Program-made: the position numbers and the translations under genes | Shown: piece after piece, positions 1-5,379 of the stretch | Position numbering within the stretch: the first letter of the stretch is position 1 | Layout: every line of letters starts with the position of its first letter | NCBI GenBank assembly: GCA_028565635.1 | Contig: JAOXYB010015299.1 | Coordinates: 1-11,718, forward strand | Reading direction: 5' to 3' | Source of the DNA: Phoronis ovalis | Taxonomy: Eukaryota > Phoronida > Phoronidae | DNA length: 11,718 nucleotides | The notes under the pieces: model-generated | What the model saw: the letters and a program-made list of their open reading frames with translations, nothing else | What the model was told of the DNA's origin: nothing | Database searches by the model: none

Positions 1-155
1 CGAGTCTACGGAAATCTGTGCGAGTTCCCTACAACTTACGCGAGTCTACGGAATGACGGTTCGAGTAGCAGGAATTTCGGTGCGAAACCCGGAAAACGGG
101 TTCGAATGGTAGGAAACCGGCCCGCGAATGCGGATTGACGGTTCGAGTCTACGCT
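1..155 (+). repeat. Degenerate 20-21 bp tandem repeat, CpG-rich, truncated at the left edge
   Basis: Units begin with CGA at 1, 21, 41, 62, 83, 103, 125 and 144 (spacings 20, 20, 21, 21, 20, 22, 19). The loose unit is CGAGTCTACGGAA followed by a CGG-containing tail. GGAA cores fall at 10, 50, 71, 91 and 112, with GGAT at 132. CpG and GC content are far above the surrounding sequence. The array decays after about 155 and continues beyond the window to the left, so its full length is unknown. Confidence 0.75.
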
Positions 156-614
156 GGTTAGGTAGGTCTGAACTTCATAGGACAACTTTAGGGCTCTTAG
201 GCGAATGTTGGTGAACTTATGTCAAGGAAACCGAACATGACTAAAAATCTCAATTTCCTAAATGTTTACAACTGACGTATTCGATTGTTTCTTTTGTTCA
301 TAGATCTGGAGTCTTGATCCAAATAGTTGCAACATCTGTTTGTTTGTTTTTCCAGAAAAGACGAAAAGCCAATACAGAATTCCATTCATAACAAACAGTG
401 GTAACCATGACTCGATTATACCGAAACTTTATAAAATGAGATGCATTATTTGTAATTTTAAAACATGACAAAGTTCTTTCGGGTGAAGTTGCAATAAATG
501 TAAATTGTTTTAATTGTGATAATATGATAATGCATGCATTGACGATAAACATTTGTTTTCTTTATCTTATCCAAGTTTGCCGAAAATACACCCGGTACGT
601 ACTTTCGATGCTAT
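156..614. other. Unassigned noncoding DNA
   Basis: Sequence between the tandem array and the presumed gene end. An 84-codon minus-strand open frame (552-298) has no recognisable motif and looks like chance. No repeat or RNA gene is visible. Confidence 0.5.
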
Positions 615-620
615 TTTATT
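615..620 (-). terminator. Candidate polyadenylation signal AATAAA
   Basis: The plus-strand tttatt at 615-620 reads AATAAA on the gene strand, inside AAATAAAAT. Sequence further downstream on that strand (about 580-605) contains GTACCGGGTGTATTTT, a GT-rich stretch compatible with a cleavage-factor site. It is the only canonical hexamer I found on this strand between 1 and 1728. Confidence 0.4.
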
Positions 621-1224
621 TAATAGAATAATCAGAGGAGAGTGTTTTAGCAAAATCCGTATTTTTAGCATCCACTTATCCATTATTTACAATTTGAAAG
701 CAGCGAGTAGATGTAATATGTAATGATAATGGCTGTAAACAAATGTATCCAAAATGCGTGATTCGTACGATTTAAACAAAACACCAGGCTAGAATGAAAA
801 TATTTTATATTTTGATACAAAATGTTCAACATTATTTACAAGTAAATACACAATTGGAGGACGTGAAAATCTAGCCCTGCCGTCTCAATATTACTTAAAT
901 AAAATATTACACTGTACACAAAGAACAAACAACCATAACTGTCACCAAAAAGTAGCACAAATGGTATGAATATATTAAGGTTCAAATGATTTCGATTGGT
1001 TTCGTCCGCCACACTGACAGTATAACATCACACCTTCCAGAATTCTTACAAAAATTAACAAATACACTTCAATCACCATAAGCATACAAGAATTACATAA
1101 ATTGTTACTCAAGCAAATCTTTAGTTGTCATTAATGACACAAAATTTCACGAACATATAAACTCACTTTAACGACCTTCTAACGGTGAATACAGATACCA
1201 TCACCGGACTAGGTAATTATGATA

Positions 1225-1236
1225 TATGTACATGGA
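1225..1236 (-). promoter_or_regulatory. Pumilio-type element in 3' UTR (copy 2)
   Basis: This is the second TCCATGTACATA on the gene strand, about 490 nt after the stop. Flanking bases outside the 12-mer differ from copy 1, so it is not part of an obvious larger duplication. Confidence 0.35.
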
Positions 1237-1566
1237 TATATATTTTACGACTCGAAATTAATGAAAATTTACACCTTATTCAGCATTTGGCAGTGAACGC
1301 TGGGATAACATTAAAATTTAAAAATCAACTTTATAATACAAAAGATTTTTTGACAGCTGAATTTTCTACGATTTTATATGTTGGTCACAAAATCAACTCT
1401 ATACACACACGCGAACAACACTTTGATTAACTCTAACATAAAACTTGGTCTTAAACACTGTACAAAGAGACAAAACAGGCAAATCTTTGAGGATTCTTTT
1501 TTGTATGTCTCTTCTTGAGATCATTTGAAAATTCAACCGCTTTTTTTCACAAAACGTATTATACAC

Positions 1567-1578
1567 TATGTACATGGA
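1567..1578 (-). promoter_or_regulatory. Pumilio-type element in 3' UTR (copy 1)
   Basis: On the gene strand this reads TCCATGTACATA, containing TGTACATA, which fits the PUF-protein consensus UGUANAUA. It lies about 150 nt after the stop codon. The same 12 nt recur at 1225-1236. Confidence 0.35.
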
Positions 1579-1728
1579 AATACTGTTAAATTTTCTGTTT
1601 CTTGATTTACAAAATGGAAATGATATAAATATAACAAGCCGATTATATAAGACTAGCACCCTAATTCTTTTAGTTCTACAAGCAAACGAGGTATACATAT
1701 CTCCAATTTAATAACATTTGCCAAGCTA

Positions 1729-2189
1729 TTAGAACGATGACGGGAACCCATATCCTACGTTGTCCTGCGCTCTCACTCGGGCCATATGCTCCCAATAGCT
1801 AGGGGGTGCTGCGATACTTGCAGTTGCTTCTTGCGACGACATGCTTAATCTCATGACGTCACGCATGAGCTGTTCTTGAGCGGCATTAGCCACCGCAGGA
1901 GGTACTCGCCGCATGGAACGTGCGATGTTCTTGAAATGGAACTTGTAAGTGTACCGTTTCCCATGAACTTTGGTTAGATACATTTTGTCGTAGTAGTATC
2001 TCAGAGCTCGACTTAGTTTGTCGTATGTCATATTCGGTTTATTTTTTCTCGCTCCCCATCTGCGGGCGATTTCGTCGGGGATTGCCATCTTGAATTCACC
2101 ATTATCTGTTTCCCATACTATGCAGTCATCACAGTTGCCTTCAAGAAGCAACTGTAACAAGAACTGCCACAGTTGAATCTGTCCACCGC
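1729..2189 (-). other. Coding exon 4: ETS domain and C-terminal tail, residues 352-504
   Basis: The exon begins after acceptor gttttgtag at 2191-2190 and runs to TAA at 1731-1729. It starts G|GC GGT GGA CAG ATT CAA CTG TGG, that is GGGQIQLW, the usual entry into a FLI/ERG-type ETS domain. The whole ETS domain lies in this terminal exon, which from memory is also the arrangement in vertebrate FLI1 and ERG. After the domain come IARSMRR and a 60-residue tail containing SYWEH (482-486), reminiscent of the PYW motif near the ERG/FLI1 C-terminus. The tail is shorter than in those proteins. Confidence 0.95.
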
Positions 2190-4612
2190 CTACAAAACAT
2201 AAAATAAAATTTTGAAATAGAAAAGCTCTTAGATAAAATCTCTAATCCGGCTTACATAATGGAAATCATTTATAACACTATAGAAGGGGTTGATAATTGT
2301 TATGTGACTTTATAACACGAAGTCGTTTCTCTGGTCACCAGTCTAAAATAAACTTAAGATGGTAACATGTTCTGCTTTATCTCCCAAAGATAACACATGG
2401 CAGAATATGAATAACCATAATAAAATTACTTGCACTGACTCATATATACTGGAAGAAACGTTACATGAGTGCAGGGTGATGTTATGTCTGGCATCTAAAT
2501 CAAAGTCAAGTCATCACGAACAAGACAAAGTACCAATAACCCGACAGTGCCTACTATATTAATCACACTGTTTTTTGTACATATGTGGTTTATAGATAAA
2601 GAATTGAATATTAAAAACCTAATGCGTCACACAAGGAACTTGTATGATCCCAAATGTTATTCATATTCCGAGAATTTTACGGGAAACCGGTCCTGTTGAA
2701 CCCACGTTTGCTTTCCTAAGTGGTTTATTTATTTGTTTGATAAAGTTGTGATACTAGTTCATGACCGGGTTATGTGTCAGTCCCTCAGAGATAAATTCAT
2801 TCATAAAAAACAGAGATAAGGATTATTTATGACATATTGTAAATATTTGTATCAAGATAAATTTTATTGGCCAGACAGAGAGACGGGACGCAAATGGTAC
2901 ACTTTGATTGGTTGAGGCGTTGTTGGGACTGGACGCGATTGGTTCTGTTGTGACACACGTATCTTGATAACAAATGGTATGTTGAATGAATTTACTACGT
3001 GAAATATAACACGGCTGTATACATTTGAATGAGAATAAACAGAAGAACAAATGATTACCTACCTGATTGACTTTTGTCTTTCAGAAGTGACCGGTATGAT
3101 GTCTTTTGAGCTTCTGTTAATTCTAAAAATATTCAGAGAAAACTGTTAGAAATGATAAACACTAAAACATGAAACAGGTGCAAATGAAACAAAAAAAACC
3201 TAGCCGCTACATAAATCAACAACGAATACACACGACAGCAACAGGTTTAGTTATGTTTACAAATATACAAAACCTAGCAAAGTGTGTTGCTCCTACATAC
3301 TTATACTAAACAGTCATTTACCTATTTTTTCTTTCTTAATTGGAGAACTGCACCTCTTAATGAGGCAGTCAAATCTCTCTTCTTGTTTGATTTGTGGAAA
3401 TTCATCTACAGACGTCCAGGATTGATCATGGTATGATTGGTCGTGGTATGATTGGGGTCGTTTCCTAGAACGTCGTCTAGCATAACTAAAACAAAAGATA
3501 ATATACTTTACACATTAATCTACAAGTAGGAATAGTTGCATATATGAACCAACTTATTTTTAATAAATTGAAGAAAAACAACACTTATTGTTGGGGGATA
3601 TTATAGATAAATACGCTTTCACCACCCTGCCAAATCTTATTGAATATTTATATATGTATATATCTTATAATTTCAGTATACACTATACCTGTACTGTCTA
3701 GGTATCTACCGAAAACAATGCATACTGCCTACTCATAGGTGCTACTGTTAAAGCAGTATGCATATCGTAAATTATGTCTTACCTGGTCCGATCGTCGTCC
3801 AGTTCATCGTGACTAGCAGAACTCAGTAAATCTTCACAGGAACTCAGTAGATTCTCGGACGATTGGCAACTATAAATGGATGATGTCACTGACGATGCGG
3901 GAGACGGCAGTGATTCTAATAGGGAATCTCTAGAATATGGTCTCACTGGGTGGTTAATGGGTTCCTGGGGTGATGGCATCTGAAGAGACTCCAGAAAACT
4001 TCCCCCGAAATTGGAATCCTGAATCTGAGGAGGGATAAAAGAATCCTGTAATAATGAATCTCGTGATGAGGTATCCTGAACTTGTGGAGATGCAAATGAA
4101 TCCAGTGAATCTCTGGAACCTCTTTCCTGGACATGCCCAGAAGCTAAACATTGCAGCAAAGAATCGTTATAAAATTGTCCATGGACTTGTCGCGACAACG
4201 CGGCATTTTTTGTGTAAATGGGAGCCGAGTGTCTGCGACCGACAGGCTCATGTAGATTGACTGGTGCCTCGGGAATAAACGACGGCTCCAACTCGTCAAA
4301 AGTTATGTACTGGTCTTCGGGGCAATTATATTTCATCAAATTCAAATCATCCTGGTTAGGAATCTGACTCACTGGTACAGCTTGCGGCCCGCTGAACCAT
4401 TGAGAAGGAAACTCTAATTGAGTACTATCCATGGATTCCGTCCAATTCTCGCTGAAATACCCGGAATCTCGTGGATTAGGATATCTACCGTCGTTCCTAC
4501 CATTTAATGACGTACGCTGGCTACCAAATGAATTAATATCGAGTTGTTCAGAATTAAAAGCAAAGTCGTCTGTATAATCGGTTAGATCTTGCAAGTCGGA
4601 AGGGTTCAGCAT
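1729..4612 (-). CDS. ETS-domain transcription factor, FLI1/ERG/FEV subfamily (4 coding exons, 504 aa)
   Basis: The coding model joins 4612-3783, 3485-3322, 3122-3063 and 2189-1729 (1515 nt). All three introns are GT-AG and the phases (2, 1, 1) leave one open frame ending in TAA. Residues about 355-437 form an ETS winged helix-turn-helix domain. It has three conserved tryptophans (W359, W377, W396), the ARRWG and KPNM motifs, and recognition-helix RALRYYYDK with the two DNA-contacting arginines (R412, R415). The TKVHGKRY segment is typical of FLI1/ERG/FEV. By family knowledge the product is a nuclear regulator binding GGAA-core DNA. N-terminal to this are an acidic start, a Ser/Asp-rich repeat region (149-238), a basic stretch RRRSRKR (280-286) and SUMO-consensus IKQE (309-312) and IKKE (326-329). 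There is no Pointed domain, unlike FLI1 and ERG. The start ATG has A at -3 and no upstream ATG in its exon, but an upstream coding exon cannot be excluded. The ETS call is very secure; orthology to one vertebrate gene is not. Confidence 0.93.
1933..2181 (-). other. ETS DNA-binding domain
   Basis: Residues 355-437. The first helix [12 protein letters not shown] is followed by a loop with GNCDDCIVW in place of the usual [26 protein letters not shown] and [22 protein letters not shown] cover helices 2 and 3, and [11 protein letters not shown] is the wing. The recognition arginines and the conserved tyrosines are intact, so DNA binding should be retained. Differences from vertebrate ERG are concentrated in the helix 1-2 loop, in the helix 3-wing turn (MYLT for NIMT) and just after the wing (HFKNIARSM). 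Confidence 0.95.
2190..3062 (-). other. Intron 3 (873 nt) with a CCAAT/GATA motif block
   Basis: A GT-AG intron between the 60-nt exon and the ETS exon. Within it, ATTGG (CCAAT on the gene strand) occurs at 2866, 2907 and 2938, and AGATAA on the plus strand occurs at 2789, 2814 and 2855. This block is less AT-rich than the rest of the intron. A 75-codon minus frame (3050-2823) is considered spurious. If the intron were retained, translation would stop within three codons of exon 3 (GGT AGG TAA), before the ETS domain. Confidence 0.75.
2789..2944. promoter_or_regulatory. Candidate intronic enhancer or internal promoter (3 CCAAT, 3 GATA)
   Basis: Three CCAAT boxes read on the gene strand, two of them identical as AACCAATC (2944-2937 and 2913-2906), spaced 31 and 41 bp. 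NF-Y targets often carry CCAAT boxes about 30 bp apart. Three AGATAA sites in one orientation follow within about 70 bp. Function is inferred from motif density only. Confidence 0.3.
3063..3122 (-). other. Coding exon 3: 60-nt phase 1-1 exon, residues 332-351
   Basis: The exon lies between acceptor gaatatttttag and donor TCAG|GTAGGT. Its first two bases complete Glu332 (G|AA). Nineteen codons follow, and the last G joins the ETS exon as G|GC (Gly352). Length 60 and equal phases mean it can be included or skipped without changing the frame. It encodes a polar linker including [12 protein letters not shown] second GT four bases downstream (3058-3057) would shift the frame. Confidence is moderate because the exon is short, but exact phase compatibility on both sides argues for it. 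Confidence 0.75.
3123..3321 (-). other. Intron 2 (199 nt)
   Basis: The donor is GTAAAT after AAAATAG and the acceptor is gaatatttttag. The 199-nt interior is AT-rich with no notable motif. Confidence 0.75.
3322..3485 (-). other. Coding exon 2: basic stretch and SUMO-motif linker, residues 277-331
   Basis: This 164-nt exon follows a pyrimidine-rich acceptor (cttttgttttag) and ends AAAATAG|GTAAAT. It takes the phase-2 split codon from exon 1 (AG|T, Ser277) and stays open for 54 full codons, ending in phase 1. It encodes RRRSRKR (280-286), a likely nuclear localisation signal. A tandem pentapeptide QSYHD follows (288-297), then QIKQEE (308-313) and PIKKEK (325-330). The last two contain psi-K-x-E SUMO consensus sequences. 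It is too short to appear as a stand-alone open frame; phase matching and composition support it. Confidence 0.85.
3425..3454 (-). repeat. 15-bp tandem duplication in exon 2 (QSYHD x2)
   Basis: Two adjacent 15-bp units (3440-3454 and 3425-3439) differ only at the third position of the last two codons (CAC GAC versus CAT GAT). They encode [10 protein letters not shown], residues 288-297. Silent differences suggest a duplication old enough to have drifted while the amino acids were kept. Confidence 0.8.
3486..3782 (-). other. Intron 1 of the coding region (297 nt)
   Basis: The donor is GTAAGA and the acceptor cttttgttttag. It carries a perfect 11-bp inverted repeat near its 5' end (see 3718-3763) and a TATATATGTATATATC tract around 3650. 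Confidence 0.85.
3718..3763 (-). repeat. Perfect 11-bp inverted repeat 19 nt into intron 1
   Basis: ATGCATACTGC at 3718-3728 and its exact reverse complement GCAGTATGCAT at 3753-3763 are separated by 24 nt. In the pre-mRNA this can form a hairpin starting 19 nt after the 5' splice site of coding exon 1. No target-site duplication is visible beyond the arms, so it does not look like a typical inserted element. Confidence 0.7.
3783..4612 (-). other. Coding exon 1: N-terminal region, residues 1-276 plus two bases
   Basis: An 830-nt open exon starts at the ATG at 4612-4610 and ends ..ACCAG|GTAAGA at 3783/3782. It is visibly richer in G and C than its flanks. The encoded region is probably disordered. 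It opens acidic (residues 1-30), contains DSGYFS at 49-54 and RRHSAP at 126-131, then a run of SRDSL-type repeats (149-238), and closes with Ser/Glu/Asp-rich sequence (239-273). By composition this looks like an activation or regulatory domain. I recognise no named domain in it, and it resembles neither the FLI1 nor the ERG N-terminus. Confidence 0.88.
3899..4168 (-). repeat. Degenerate 16-25 residue protein repeat (SRDSL motif), residues 149-238
   Basis: Five related segments start at N149 (NDSLLQCL), S166 (SRDSLDSF), S183 ([10 protein letters not shown]), G203 (GGSFLESL) and S227 (SRDSLLESL). Segments 2 and 3 continue as ASPQVQD and IPPQIQD, and segments 4 and 5 as PSPQ and PSP. The pattern is a Ser/Asp-Leu-rich hydrophobic patch followed by a Pro/Gln spacer. 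It resembles an array of short linear motifs or activation segments. I know no named domain of this form. Confidence 0.65.
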
Positions 4613-4702
4613 AATGTCTATATGTCTATCTTGTTGGTTGCAGTTTAGATTTTTTTTGTATAATCCAGTTGACGCAATCAGTTTTACAACCGTATAGAAT
4701 AC
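4613..4702 (-). other. 5' UTR portion of the first coding exon, with splice acceptor at 4704-4703
   Basis: The gene-strand sequence tgttcttttacag at 4715-4703 is a good acceptor, so the exon probably begins at 4702. The 90 nt to the ATG contain no other ATG. They also contain no in-frame stop, so a protein extended into an upstream exon is possible, though this residue stretch (Lys/Asn/Tyr-rich) looks like untranslated sequence. Confidence 0.5.
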
Positions 4703-4940
4703 CTGTAAAAGAACATGGTAAAATTTCGTTTACTGACGTAAAAAGATTCCTTATCATACTTTCGTGTCATATAATGAAACCGTTACTAGGATCGTGGCGA
4801 CTATCTTGCCGCTGTTGCCTATTAAATAGTAACGAAGTAATTTTAATTATAAACAAGAAGGTTTTATTTAACCACTTTTTAATTACTTGCCGCCATAAAC
4901 ACTTATGAAAAAACACAACTGAGTAAAATTAGTAGTTTAC

Positions 4941-5038
4941 AATGGGTTACATAAATAAACAAATTAATAAATAACCAAACAAACTACACATATAATACAT
5001 TATCAAAAATAAATTAATAAATAAAAAATAACTGCAGA
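4941..5038. repeat. AT-rich low-complexity tract with a 14-bp direct repeat
   Basis: AAATTAATAAATAA occurs at 4961-4974 and again at 5011-5024, exactly 50 bp apart, within a tract almost free of G. It is probably simple-sequence drift inside the inferred 5' intron. Confidence 0.5.
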
Positions 5039-5245
5039 TTAAAAAACTACCTGACTAACTATATCATTCAGATACTGAAGAACATTCACCTACTTTTGTA
5101 TTGAACCTATTATAGATGCATGCAAAATACGGATAAATAATGCGATATTGATAATTATATATTTTCAGATCTTCTACTGCAATAAATAAAAACCCGTCTC
5201 TTTTAAAGTACTCCGGCAGTGTTCTGATTAACCTTTTCATGATCA

Positions 5246-5354
5246 AATTATATATAAGGATCATGTACATAAAAATATTGACATTTGAAGCGGCGAGTCA
5301 TTGTGTACACCCCCGCTTGTTTGTGTGCCTAGGGTTTCTCGCCTTTCTTATCAG
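5246..5354 (-). promoter_or_regulatory. Candidate promoter of the ETS gene
   Basis: On the gene strand there is CTGATAAG (5354-5347), then the reverse complement of CACCCCCGC (5308-5316, a KLF/Sp-type box), then TTATATATAAT (5257-5247). A local GC-richer bump (about 5284-5355) stands out from the AT-rich flanks. A start near 5220 would give a noncoding leader exon ending at TTAGTCAG|GTAGTT (5051/5050) or AAAGTAG|GTGAAT (5090/5089), then a 350-390 nt intron to the acceptor at 4703. The same core reads TATATAAGG on the plus strand, so direction is uncertain. Confidence 0.3.
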
Positions 5355-5379
5355 GGATCTAATTGTTTGTTTGTAATTA

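Larger units (their letters stand above)
615..1728 (-). other. Probable 3' UTR of the ETS gene
   Basis: This is AT-rich sequence with no coding potential between the TAA and the first canonical AATAAA on the minus strand, giving a 3' UTR of about 1.1 kb. It contains two TGTACATA Pumilio-type elements. An ATTAAA only 17 nt past the stop (1712-1707) could give a very short alternative. No open frame here encodes a recognisable protein. The left boundary is inferred. Confidence 0.45.

Noticed and set aside
1-155. CRISPR array or tRNA gene
   Set aside because: Units are directly abutting and degenerate without unique spacers, and no cloverleaf can be drawn around the TTCGA motifs.
298-552. 84-codon minus-strand open frame
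   Set aside because: No motif, hydrophobic and AT-driven composition, and located past the presumed gene end.
1399-1698. 99-codon minus-strand frame inside the presumed 3' UTR
   Set aside because: Lies after the TAA of the ETS gene with no acceptor that would join it, and its residues are typical of translated AT-rich DNA.
1854-1861. Perfect CRE palindrome TGACGTCA
   Set aside because: Lies in the coding sequence of exon 4 (RDVMR region) and is explained by codons.
2823-3050. 75-codon minus-strand frame in intron 3
   Set aside because: Not linked in frame to exon 3, and its internal CCAAT and GATA motifs explain the less AT-rich composition better than coding does.
3954-4260. Open frames overlapping coding exon 1 in other frames or on the other strand
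   Set aside because: Shadows of the real coding frame created by its repeats and higher GC.
5064-5270. 68-codon minus-strand frame near the candidate promoter
   Set aside because: Its start codon lies upstream of the TATA-like element. Splicing it via the donor at 5090/5089 into 4702 gives phase 1, out of frame with the ETS start.
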